A stretch of DNA of 64,000 bases. It comes from Saccharofermentans sp. (GTDB lineage: Bacteria; Bacillota; Clostridia; Saccharofermentanales; Saccharofermentanaceae). The translations under genes were made by a program, and so were the position numbers. The notes beneath the pieces are model-generated. The model searched no databases. It saw only the letters and a list, made by a program, of their open reading frames with translations, and had not been told where the DNA came from. The stretch spans positions 1-64,000 of the forward strand of contig JAKSRI010000007.1 in NCBI GenBank assembly GCA_024403695.1. The letters run 5' to 3'. Below are positions 16,419 through 25,213 of this stretch, piece after piece. Every line of letters begins with the position of its first letter. Position 1 is the first letter of the stretch.

Positions 16419-18011
16419 TTACAGATTCTCCTTATACTCAGTTGGAGTTACGCCAACCTTCTTCTTAAATGATCGGCTGAAATAATTAGGATCTGTATAT
16501 CCAATCATCTGACAGATATCCTTCATGGAGTAATCTGTCTCAGCAATAAGTTCCTTAGCCTTCTCTATTCTGATGTTAGTAAGATACTCTACAAATCCCT
16601 CACCAGTATCATCCTTAAACAATTTACTGAAATAATATGGAGTAATGTTCACCTCACGTGATACATCATCCAGAGAAATATCTTTGTTATAGTTCTTCTG
16701 GATGTAAGCCTTGGCAGCGTCAACCACTTTTGTGGATTTCTCTGCCTTCTTCTCCACCATGTTACGGCACGCAGTCGCCATCTTCTGGATGAACCAGGTA
16801 CGCAATACATCGAGATTATCAGAAGACATTACATCTGGAAGATAACTAGATCTAGAGTCGAACTCATACTTCATTCCACCTGAACGATAAGCAATTTTCT
16901 CTGCCCACAATACAAACTCCAAACACTTAAGTCTGATGTCCATAATACCTGTACTTGGGTTATGCACCATCCAGTCAAAAAATTCTCCACTAGAATTAAC
17001 TACTTTATTTGTATCACCTGCGCTAACTTCGTCAAAAAGCTTCTTCTCCAATTCCTTTGGATAATTACTCTCATACTCCAATTGAATAGGAAGATCATCA
17101 ACATGAACTACACTCTCAGTAGCCATATTAAGTGCATTAATGCTCTCACTATAAGATGCTCTAAGCTCATTAAGAGGACGAACACTTCCGATTGAAATTC
17201 TATAATCAGCATCAGTTTTGGCACGAAGAATTCTAATAAGATCTCGGGCCTTCTCGATGATATCAAGTCGCTCTTCATAAGAAAGTGTGTCTTTGTCACA
17301 AGGAACAAGCACCACAATTCTATTTGCCATAATAGGACCAACAACACAGTTGAAGACCTTCTTAAGTTCCTCGTTAATCTCCTTGTAACTACGCTGCATC
17401 TTTACAGAACTTCCCACGGCATTTGTCATGTGGGTGCCTTCCTGTGATGCACCAGCAATAAGCGAAATCATATAACCGTACTCAGACGTAATACCCAGGA
17501 CTGTGCGATAACTTGCCACGTCTTCCGAGAAAGTCTCATGGAACAAAATACTATAAATTAGGCCACTCTCAATAATAGGAACAACTATCTCGAGTTTCTC
17601 CTTAATAATCAGGTCATTGGTACGCTGTGCTCTTCTGGCATCAATCTCAGCCATAGCTTTTCTGAGAACGCTAATAATCTTGTTCTTCTCCATTGGCTTG
17701 TTGATATATTCCAGAACACCAAGTGAGATGGACTCCTTGGCATAATCAAATTTGTCGTAAGCTGACATAACAATAAATACTATCTTGGAATTAGTCTTAC
17801 GAATCTCCTTCATTGCCTCTATGCCGTTTATACCCGGCATCATGATATCCATGATGGCAATATCCGGTCTAAAACTTTCAGCCAACTCAATTACACTGCG
17901 TCCTGTTTTGGCAAATGCAATCTCACATTCATCACCGAATTCTTTCTCGATAACGAACTTCAATGCATCAATTACTATTCCTTCATCATCTGCCAGCAAA
18001 ATCTTATACAT
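16419..18011 (-). CDS. AraC-type response regulator (YesN-like)
   Basis: 530 residues. The receiver domain spans 1-120, with the acidic pair D8-D9, phosphoacceptor D55 in IMDIMMPG, S83 and K105. The middle region of about 300 residues is of the type found in YesN-like regulators. The C-terminal AraC domain (about 430-530) has two helix-turn-helices (DISLDDVSREVNITPYYFSKL and SMKDICQMIGYTDPNYFSRSF, the latter just within family consensus). It acts with the overlapping histidine-kinase gene (8-base overlap, 18004-18011). The likely targets are the sugar transporter promoter upstream of 15188 and its own operon, by analogy with similar systems. Confidence 0.95.
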   Translation of the reverse strand: MYKILLADDEGIVIDALKFVIEKEFGDECEIAFAKTGRSVIELAESFRPDIAIMDIMMPGINGIEAMKEIRKTNSKIVFIVMSAYDKFDYAKESISLGVLEYINKPMEKNKIISVLRKAMAEIDARRAQRTNDLIIKEKLEIVVPIIESGLIYSILFHETFSEDVASYRTVLGITSEYGYMISLIAGASQEGTHMTNAVGSSVKMQRSYKEINEELKKVFNCVVGPIMANRIVVLVPCDKDTLSYEERLDIIEKARDLIRILRAKTDADYRISIGSVRPLNELRASYSESINALNMATESVVHVDDLPIQLEYESNYPKELEKKLFDEVSAGDTNKVVNSSGEFFDWMVHNPSTGIMDIRLKCLEFVLWAEKIAYRSGGMKYEFDSRSSYLPDVMSSDNLDVLRTWFIQKMATACRNMVEKKAEKSTKVVDAAKAYIQKNYNKDISLDDVSREVNITPYYFSKLFKDDTGEGFVEYLTNIRIEKAKELIAETDYSMKDICQMIGYTDPNYFSRSFKKKVGVTPTEYKENL

Positions 18012-19497
18012 AATCGTCCTCGTCGCTGTTCATAGGAAGATAAATACGGACCTCTGTTCCCATATTCTCACCTTCACTACTAATACTAATTACATCATCC
18101 GAACCCAGGAAAAGCCTAAGCCTATTGATAACGTTATCCATTCCTATTCCATTTGAATCCATGGACAAACCATCATCTCTGTATGTACCATTAAGAATTC
18201 TGTCTATCATCTCCTGAGACATACCTTTACCATTATCCTTAATACTAATACAGATATTGTCCATTATTCTAAAAACCTTTAAAAGTATAACACCTTCTCC
18301 AGCCATCTCACGAATTCCATGGTTAACACAGTTCTCCACTATAGGCTGCAAAATCATACTTGGTATCGATGCGGAAACAAGTTTCTCATCAATTTCCTTC
18401 TCGAATTTTACATCTCCAGAGAAACGAACGTTAATAATAAAGATATAGTGATCAACAAGTTCAATTTCTTCTCTAAGCGTGATTATAGAATCAGCTTTTT
18501 TAAGGTTATATCTGAAGAACTCAGCCATATTCTGAATATACTCATATGTCTTATCTGCATCCTCCATCATAGCAAGCTGTGCACCGGCATTAAGCGAATT
18601 AAAAAGGAAATGCGGATTAATCTGCGCCTGAAGGTATTTGATCTGAGCATCTTTAAGATGTGTCTCCATCATAAGCTCCGTTTCTTTGTGCTTACGCTCT
18701 TTTTCCATGCTCTCTTTAATCTTATCAATATAGTCACGGATACTTCCAACCATCTGGTTAAAAGCACTGGTAACGACACCCACCTCATCTCGTGACTCTG
18801 GTGGTGTAAGAGGAATATCAAAGTTACCTTTAGCAACCTCGTTAGCAGATTTCGCAAGCTTCTTCAAAGGGCGTGTCATCTGTGACGCAGACTGCAAAAT
18901 AAAGAAGATATTAATAAAAATAACCGCAAACATAATTGCCAGACTTAAACGCTCTGTTGTTCTAAGTCCCTTGGACAGGCGTACAAAGTTCTGAGAGTTT
19001 TCTGCGAACTGCTGGTTGTTAAGAGTGTCAATATATGAACCAATATACTCATAGAGCTGAGTCGCTTTCTCATATCTCATTCGATACTTCTCAACGTTAC
19101 GTCCACGCTTAGCCTCGATGGTCTGAGATACCTCCTTAAGATACTCCTCAGACATGTATTTAATGTTACGCTCCATACGTGAGTTCACTGCGTTTGATAC
19201 GACACTATCCAGCGATTCTATCTTTGATCTGTAGTTTTCTTCACTAATGTAGTAGTTTTCCAACGCGTCTGTTGTTTTAACATTCAGATATTCTGTCATG
19301 CTGTCCTGAACATCATTCAAGGAAACTACAATTTCATTAAGATCAAGGTTTTCCTGATATGTACTTTCCAGTCTCTTAAGAACGGAATTAATTCCGAATA
19401 ACAGCGATGTATTAACGATAAGAATTAATACGCTGGCGAAAATATACACAATAGTAAGTTTAATCTGTATAGGGAGGTCACGGTACTTATTTGCCAT
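18004..19497 (-). CDS. YesM/LytS-type sensor histidine kinase
   Basis: 497 residues from ATG 19497, with GGAGG nine bases upstream. Topology: membrane helix at about 12-40, extracellular helical sensor of about 140 residues, second helix at about 183-203, HAMP at about 204-256, His_kinase domain with QINPHFLFNSLN (His296), and HATPase_c with ENCVNHGIREM, DNGKGM and GIGMDNVINRL. The extracellular part looks all-helical rather than a sugar-binding fold, so ligand information probably comes from the partner binding proteins encoded on each side. Its start overlaps the preceding gene by 11 bases. Confidence 0.95.
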   Translation of the reverse strand: MANKYRDLPIQIKLTIVYIFASVLILIVNTSLLFGINSVLKRLESTYQENLDLNEIVVSLNDVQDSMTEYLNVKTTDALENYYISEENYRSKIESLDSVVSNAVNSRMERNIKYMSEEYLKEVSQTIEAKRGRNVEKYRMRYEKATQLYEYIGSYIDTLNNQQFAENSQNFVRLSKGLRTTERLSLAIMFAVIFINIFFILQSASQMTRPLKKLAKSANEVAKGNFDIPLTPPESRDEVGVVTSAFNQMVGSIRDYIDKIKESMEKERKHKETELMMETHLKDAQIKYLQAQINPHFLFNSLNAGAQLAMMEDADKTYEYIQNMAEFFRYNLKKADSIITLREEIELVDHYIFIINVRFSGDVKFEKEIDEKLVSASIPSMILQPIVENCVNHGIREMAGEGVILLKVFRIMDNICISIKDNGKGMSQEMIDRILNGTYRDDGLSMDSNGIGMDNVINRLRLFLGSDDVISISSEGENMGTEVRIYLPMNSDEDDYV

Positions 19498-20521
19498 TAG
19501 CACTATCCTCCATATAAGCACTTACTGTATAAGAATTGATAACATCAATATCAACTGTAAAATACTGGTTGGTAAATCCGGCTCTGTCATACTCCAGGAG
19601 AGCATTAACACTATATTCTCCCATCTGCTGAGTATCTATTCTGATAGATGAATTAATGATTCCTCGCTCAATACCTTGCAAAATAGTGACAGAATCATGA
19701 TAACCAAGAATATTAACCTTACCTACCTGGTTATAATCAACCACTGCCTGATAAACACAGGTAGTATCAAGTTCACTAAGGCAGATAATAATATCTGGAA
19801 CATCTTCGCTTAAGAAAACATCTCGTATATTCTCTTCTACTGAGAAGGTATTAGTTGTATCGATTTTTACCATATCGAGATTAAGTCTGAATGACAGTGC
19901 ATCCTTCTCAAAGCTTTCCTGCAAAGTGGAATACACCATCATCTGATCGGTGGAAGGAACCGAATCTACAAGAACAACCACATTTATCTGCTCATCCGGA
20001 TTCTCAGCATATATAGACTTGGCAACACTTAGCGCTTGTCTTCCGTATTCAGTACCGATGTTATAACTTCCAACACCGACATAACTGATTCTTTTGCTGT
20101 TAGGCGCATCATTATAAAGAGTTACAACCGGTATTCCTTTTGAAGCTGCTTCATCAATAAGAGCCGTCATCTCCTTACTGTCATCGGCGCTAACTAGTAT
20201 TCCGTCAACATTGGATGCGATAGCTATTCGCATTAATTCTTCCTTAGACAAATCGCCTGAAAATCCAGTTGCCAGATCCTCTACATAAACATTGTTCTCG
20301 AGTCCATAGTTATAAGCACCCTCATATACAGATTTCCAGAAGGAAGACTGATTATCATCAGAGATAACTACATAATATTTGTCATATATTTCCTGGTTAG
20401 CCTGATTAGATCCGTCAGAGAAATAAACTGAAACAAAACGAATTCCTATAAACGCCGTCAGAAGCACAAGAACAACATACAAACTGAAGAATATATAGTT
20501 TTTGCTAATTCTTCGCTTCAT
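19487..20521 (-). CDS. Membrane-anchored sugar-binding protein partnering the histidine kinase
   Basis: 344 residues. An N-terminal hydrophobic segment (about 10-31) has no lipobox and no clear cleavage site, so it is probably a signal anchor. The rest is a type 1 periplasmic-binding fold (YYVVISDDNQSSFWKSVYEG, VDGILVSADDSKEM, IPVVTLYNDAP, VNILGYHDS). Gene overlap with the kinase and the anchor support a fixed sensory subunit, as in LytS/YesM systems that use a binding protein as co-sensor. A clear ribosome site (AGGAG) precedes the ATG. It lies 36 bases after the YidC-fusion gene with no terminator between them, so a shared transcript is possible. Confidence 0.88.
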   Translation of the reverse strand: MKRRISKNYIFFSLYVVLVLLTAFIGIRFVSVYFSDGSNQANQEIYDKYYVVISDDNQSSFWKSVYEGAYNYGLENNVYVEDLATGFSGDLSKEELMRIAIASNVDGILVSADDSKEMTALIDEAASKGIPVVTLYNDAPNSKRISYVGVGSYNIGTEYGRQALSVAKSIYAENPDEQINVVVLVDSVPSTDQMMVYSTLQESFEKDALSFRLNLDMVKIDTTNTFSVEENIRDVFLSEDVPDIIICLSELDTTCVYQAVVDYNQVGKVNILGYHDSVTILQGIERGIINSSIRIDTQQMGEYSVNALLEYDRAGFTNQYFTVDIDVINSYTVSAYMEDSANGK

Positions 20522-20557
20522 TTATCTACTCCTGTACTCCATTTATCCACAAATATT

Positions 20558-23164
20558 CTACCATGCTCCTTCATAATTCCAATTGTTCTTATCGAACACG
20601 CCATCACGAACTGAATACCAATAAGCAGGAAGAAACGTATTTCCATTGTTCTCATCGACACTAAAGTCATACGAATTAATTACATATAACTTATCGTTTT
20701 TCTTGTTCTCTGTCGTAATTGAATTTCCTGTGAATGGATTAACAGGATTATCGATAAGCCCACTCATAGCGATAGCTGGAGTATCAGCGTTTGTCATAAA
20801 CTCATTGGATACTGTAAACCCGCTACTATTAAAATCCTTAACCATAAACAAAGGATTAAATGCCTGAACATCTAACGGACCTTCCTCCAATGGGTTCTCA
20901 ATATCGAATAAACAGTGTTCGAACTGTCCCAGATTTCTTCCATGGTCTGCAACTACAATAATACGAGTATTGTCATAACAGCCCTGCTCTCGCAAATAAT
21001 CAAAGAATTTTCCAAGTTCTATTAACGCACCCATGTTAGCGTGATAGTGTGACATCTGATCCTTGTCGCTCACGTCCATTTCGACACCGTTAAGGACAAA
21101 TCTATCCTTGTTAGCCGCATCATAAAAAGTGTTATCAACAACAGCTGCAGGAATATATTCTGGTTCCTGAAGAAGCGTTGCACTATGTGCCAGATTACTT
21201 GTCAGATAGAGGAAATGATTAGAACTATCATTAACAACCGTAGTAGAGTCATCCCACTCTTCAGCAAAGGTATACGCATTCATATAATCCATATCATAGC
21301 CTTCAGAGGTGCTCACGCCAGTGCACAAATATGTTTTATAGAAAAGACCGCTACCAACCTCTGCCGAATTATATGCGCCATCATTGTACATAAATGGCTG
21401 GGCAATAATTGGTGAACACTTGAAAAGTGAGTAACAGAACAAATTACGTTCTAGAACACCATCCACAGCATCACTCATGTCCTTATACATGTCGTTATAC
21501 TTAGCGCCTGTGTAGTAGGCATTAACATATGGATAAGAATCATAAATACCAATATCTGTAATCCATCTATATCCAGCGTATGATGGGTCAACCACTGTTA
21601 CATCAAAATTGTTTTCTCCGAAAAGCACCGGCATTACATACAAGGATTCATTGTGCTTGCTTTCCAGGGATTCGTCACTTCTGGCATTAAGATTATATGG
21701 AGTGTAGTCGTAGCCCCCCGCTACCGCAGGCAGAGCAAAGTTAGTACTCATACCAAAGGAAAGAGTATTAGGATAGTATGTGAATCCATCAAACTGTCGA
21801 ACCAGTTCCGGATTCTCGTTCATTGCATATGGGAGAACCTCGCCAAGCGCACGATCCATCATAATAACAATTACATTCTGACCATCTGTCGACACCGTCC
21901 ACTCTGCTTTGCATGCACTTTGAGCCGTTTTAACATTAGTCTTATATGAAAAATTAATAATCGAACAGTTAAATCCACCCATAATAGCAAGTGATACTAT
22001 AGCTCCGGCAAGAACAATAGTAACAACTCTCGACAATTTACAAACCAAGAGGGCAGTTAGTGCAATTACTACCAGTAATACAAGTAAGTTTACAACCTTT
22101 AAGCCTGTAGTGTTTTTTATCTCAGAATTAAACTGCAATATACTTGAAAGTGTTCCATAATTCTGAGAAAAGGCCATGTAATTAACTAGAGAACCTGCCA
22201 CCAAAATGGTCATGCCCAATGAAAGCGCATTTCTCACCTTGATAGAAGATAGCTTATAAAAAACACATCCCCAGAAGACAAATGCTCCAAACGCCAGCAC
22301 AGCAGAAGAAACTATATACTGGAGAGGGTTAAAGAAAGAGTAATTATTAATAAACTCAGTAGGAGCTGAACTAATAATTGTTGATGGAATATAAAAACCC
22401 ATTAACAGCGCCATTAACAGAGCTGGAATAACAAAGGACATCATTCCTCTCTCTTTCAAATTCTCATTATTTACAGAATTACTAGAAGCTTTTTTGGCAG
22501 GCACAAACTTCATAACCATATTCTTTCCGAGTGAAAAAACATTATTAAGAGTCCAATAAAAAACCAGTCCTGCTGGTGAATCATATAGCAATACCAAAAA
22601 CACTCCAGCGATACCAAATAACTGAATTTTGGTTTTTGCAGATAACCCCTTGGAATAAATAACACCTGAAATAATATTAATTAGCGTCATTAATACAGGA
22701 AGAACATTAATTGCAATGCTTCCAATTTTCAACATACCGTCTGGTCTACCAAGATCTGAAATTAGACCAAAAGAAACACCATTAAGTAAATTAAGATGTG
22801 ATAAAAAGTTGTAGGCAGCAATAAAAAATGGCACCTGAAGAAGCAAAGGAACTATTTGTTTAAGAGAATCAAATGGCTGATATTTGTTCTCACGATAATA
22901 TGCCTGAAGCAACATAAATCGCTCGTCACCCTTAAACGTTTTTTTAATATGTTTAACAACTGGAGCTAGTTTCTTCTCTTTTTCTGTAGCTTGATTTTGA
23001 ATATCATCAGCTCTTTTATAGAGAGGTAAAACAAGAATATTAACCAAAAGGCTCAAAATAATAATAGCAAAACCAGGGTTGCTGACATGTCTGTTCGCCA
23101 CCGCAAAAACAGACTCAAACAAGAGTATAAGAGGAGAAATTATAGCTTTATAGATATAACTCAT
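20558..23164 (-). CDS. YidC/Oxa1 insertase domain fused to an LtaS-like phosphoglycerol-transferase/sulfatase domain
   Basis: 868 residues with three parts. Residues 1-225 resemble the YidC/Oxa1 core: a first helix at 31-49 ending VLPLYKRA, a charged cytoplasmic hairpin (50-100), FDSLKQIVPLLLQVPFFIAAY (98-118) and SPAGLVFYWTLNNVFSLGK (196-214). Residues 240-405 hold five or six further helices. Residues 425-868 form an extracellular alkaline-phosphatase-superfamily domain: VIVIMMDRAL (metal ligand Asp437), STNFALPAVAGGY (probable nucleophile Thr474 or Ser473), and VADHG (Asp740, His741). That superfamily includes lipoteichoic-acid synthases that transfer phosphoglycerol. It overlaps the TagF-like gene by four bases (ATGA). 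I infer an envelope-polymer assembly protein; whether the YidC part inserts proteins or handles a lipid-linked polymer is unknown. Confidence 0.85.
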   Translation of the reverse strand: MSYIYKAIISPLILLFESVFAVANRHVSNPGFAIIILSLLVNILVLPLYKRADDIQNQATEKEKKLAPVVKHIKKTFKGDERFMLLQAYYRENKYQPFDSLKQIVPLLLQVPFFIAAYNFLSHLNLLNGVSFGLISDLGRPDGMLKIGSIAINVLPVLMTLINIISGVIYSKGLSAKTKIQLFGIAGVFLVLLYDSPAGLVFYWTLNNVFSLGKNMVMKFVPAKKASSNSVNNENLKERGMMSFVIPALLMALLMGFYIPSTIISSAPTEFINNYSFFNPLQYIVSSAVLAFGAFVFWGCVFYKLSSIKVRNALSLGMTILVAGSLVNYMAFSQNYGTLSSILQFNSEIKNTTGLKVVNLLVLLVVIALTALLVCKLSRVVTIVLAGAIVSLAIMGGFNCSIINFSYKTNVKTAQSACKAEWTVSTDGQNVIVIMMDRALGEVLPYAMNENPELVRQFDGFTYYPNTLSFGMSTNFALPAVAGGYDYTPYNLNARSDESLESKHNESLYVMPVLFGENNFDVTVVDPSYAGYRWITDIGIYDSYPYVNAYYTGAKYNDMYKDMSDAVDGVLERNLFCYSLFKCSPIIAQPFMYNDGAYNSAEVGSGLFYKTYLCTGVSTSEGYDMDYMNAYTFAEEWDDSTTVVNDSSNHFLYLTSNLAHSATLLQEPEYIPAAVVDNTFYDAANKDRFVLNGVEMDVSDKDQMSHYHANMGALIELGKFFDYLREQGCYDNTRIIVVADHGRNLGQFEHCLFDIENPLEEGPLDVQAFNPLFMVKDFNSSGFTVSNEFMTNADTPAIAMSGLIDNPVNPFTGNSITTENKKNDKLYVINSYDFSVDENNGNTFLPAYWYSVRDGVFDKNNWNYEGAW

Positions 23165-24426
23165 TGTCCATCCTCCTGCTTAGTTTCTTTATTACTTTCA
23201 GAAGCAGCCAATTCATTATATTTTTTGATAAGATAATCAGCCACCAGTCCAGCAGATTCTCCCTGGTGCATCCAGGATTCTCTTCTAGCTTTGTCACGTC
23301 CATCCTTGTATATATCAGAATTTATACACTCTTCGATGACACTTCCAAGATGAGGGAAATCACTCTCGTCAAGCGGTTTACCAATCTGCGGAAGTATCTC
23401 GAAAGTCCAAAGTGGCTCATCAAGAAAATATGCATCATAAAATCCAAGGTTAACTTCTGCACTTGCATACAGAACTGGCTTATCAAACACTAATGAAAAA
23501 TCAAAAATAACTCCAGAATAATCAGAAATCATAATGTCTGCATTCTTAAGGCATTCAAAGTTATCATTATCTGTGTTCCAACTAATTCTGTCATTATTAG
23601 GATATTGCCTCATCAACTCATCCATCATAGTTTTTTCTGCTGTAAACGACTGTGGATGAGGACGAATTACAATTCTATAATCCGTCTTCAAAAGTGCATC
23701 AATCAATTTGCTTCCGTATTTACTAAGAAGTCCACTTTGTCCCCATGTAGGTGCCACTAACACTGTTTTTTTATCACAGGCTTTTGTATCAGATTTCTGT
23801 TGTGCCTTTGCCAACAAAGAATCCATATATGTATTTCCTACAACCTTATATTCCTTCGCGGATATATTACGACCAGCCCACAACTTTCTAAGCTGGACCT
23901 CCTGATAGTCACCTGATAACAACACCGCATCATAATAGTCCAATCCAAACATTCTATATGTAGTTGCATCACTAACCATATGCAGAATATGAGCATAGAA
24001 ATCTACCATTCTGGAGCGTTTCCACTGATAAACATCGAGACTTGGCGTCGTCGATAATACCACGTATGCATTAAGCAGATTCAACTTTGAGAAACCCTTA
24101 TTCCCCTCACCGATAAATTCACACTTAACATGTTTAAAATCACAGTTAAGAGCAGGGTCATCAGGTGAAGATGTGAGGAACACAGCATTCTGACCGCGTT
24201 TGTCTAATTCCCGACAAACCGACTCGAACACATTCCAATATCTCTTATGGTCTGAATATATAACAATAGGCAATTTATTCTGATCAATGGTAGCCTGTCT
24301 GTCTTTACCAATTGAATTTTTAACCTTATAGTAAGTGCTTCTGACAAAATAAACGCCAGCACCAACAGCACCCATAATAACTGTAAAAAGCATACTTCCA
24401 GTGCCAGGATCAATATATAACATCAT
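23161..24426 (-). CDS. TagF/TagB-like CDP-glycerol glycerophosphotransferase
   Basis: 421 residues. An N-terminal hydrophobic segment (9-30) probably anchors it to the membrane. The GT-B-like catalytic region shows APTW (225-228), RPHPQS (255-260) and SDYSGVIFDF (301-310), the conserved motifs of the CDP-glycerol:poly(glycerophosphate) glycerophosphotransferase family that builds teichoic-acid chains. It lies upstream of, and overlaps by four bases, the YidC-phosphoglycerol-transferase fusion, so the two products are made together. AGGAGG lies 11 bases before the first of two adjacent ATGs. No other teichoic-acid genes are nearby in the window, so the polymer cannot be named. Confidence 0.9.
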   Translation of the reverse strand: MMLYIDPGTGSMLFTVIMGAVGAGVYFVRSTYYKVKNSIGKDRQATIDQNKLPIVIYSDHKRYWNVFESVCRELDKRGQNAVFLTSSPDDPALNCDFKHVKCEFIGEGNKGFSKLNLLNAYVVLSTTPSLDVYQWKRSRMVDFYAHILHMVSDATTYRMFGLDYYDAVLLSGDYQEVQLRKLWAGRNISAKEYKVVGNTYMDSLLAKAQQKSDTKACDKKTVLVAPTWGQSGLLSKYGSKLIDALLKTDYRIVIRPHPQSFTAEKTMMDELMRQYPNNDRISWNTDNDNFECLKNADIMISDYSGVIFDFSLVFDKPVLYASAEVNLGFYDAYFLDEPLWTFEILPQIGKPLDESDFPHLGSVIEECINSDIYKDGRDKARRESWMHQGESAGLVADYLIKKYNELAASESNKETKQEDGQ

Positions 24427-24472
24427 ATGTTAAATAACCTCCTATCCAACTGAAAGAATAAATAATTTAATA

Positions 24473-24481
24473 ATTATAGCA
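24473..24481 (-). promoter_or_regulatory. Extended -10 promoter of the TagF-YidC-fusion operon
   Basis: On the minus strand TGC TATAAT (hexamer at 24473-24478), a perfect extended -10 about 46 bases upstream of the TagF-like ATG, just after the terminator of the uracil operon. The -35 region falls in the terminator stem and is poor, as tolerated for extended -10 promoters. Confidence 0.6.
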
Positions 24482-24495
24482 TATGACCTAAAATA

Positions 24496-24527
24496 AAAAG
24501 CACTGACACTAATTGGTCAGTGCTTTT
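24496..24527. terminator. Bidirectional-looking terminator after upp
   Basis: Stem GCACTGAC (24500-24507) with GTCAGTGC (24516-24523), flanked by AAAA on one side and TTTT on the other. On the minus strand it follows the upp stop by 24 bases and isolates uraA-upp from the TagF operon. Confidence 0.85.
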
Positions 24528-24550
24528 ATCGTGATAATCGTTAATCGATA

Positions 24551-25192
24551 TTACTTAGTACCAAAGATTCTGTCACCAGCATCTCCAAGACCTGGACAGA
24601 TATAAGCATTCTCATTAAGCTCTCTGTCGAGATTACCGATATAAATCTGAACATCAGGATGCTTCTCATGAAGCTTCTTAACACCCTCTGGTGCAGCAAT
24701 AATGCAAAGGAACTTAATCTTCTTTCCACCCTGCTTCTTTATCTGGTCGATAGCATCAACTGCAGAACCACCTGTAGCGAGCATTGGATCTACAACAACA
24801 ATTGTACGCTCATCAATCTTCTCTGGAAGCTTGCAATAATAAGGAACTGGCTCATGAGTCTCCTCATTACGGTACATACCGATATGACCAACCTTAGCTG
24901 ATGGAGTAAGCGCAAGAATACCAGATACCATGCCAAGACCAGCTCTGAGAATAGGTACTACTGCGAGCTTAGGACCCTTTACCATAGGAGTCATACATTT
25001 CTCGATAGGTGTCTCAATCTCAACATCCTCTGTAGGAAGATCCGCAAGTGCATCGTAACCCTCGAGCATAGCAATCTCTTCTACGAGCTTACGGAATTCA
25101 TTTGTTCCTGTATTCTTATCACGAAGATAAGAAATCTTGTGCTTAATCAAAGGATGCTTGCAAATAAAAATATTAGTTTCATTCTCGAACAT
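24551..25192 (-). CDS. upp: Uracil phosphoribosyltransferase
   Basis: 213 residues, the usual length. The PRPP-binding loop [12 protein letters not shown] (133-144) and the N-terminal [13 protein letters not shown] segment are diagnostic. It makes UMP from uracil and PRPP in the cytosol. It lies 21 bases after the uracil permease gene, forming a salvage operon. The C-terminal [15 protein letters not shown] segment, the uracil-binding end of the family, is intact. Confidence 0.97.
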   Translation of the reverse strand: MFENETNIFICKHPLIKHKISYLRDKNTGTNEFRKLVEEIAMLEGYDALADLPTEDVEIETPIEKCMTPMVKGPKLAVVPILRAGLGMVSGILALTPSAKVGHIGMYRNEETHEPVPYYCKLPEKIDERTIVVVDPMLATGGSAVDAIDQIKKQGGKKIKFLCIIAAPEGVKKLHEKHPDVQIYIGNLDRELNENAYICPGLGDAGDRIFGTK

Positions 25193-25213
25193 AATTCATA
25201 CCAACCGTTTCAA

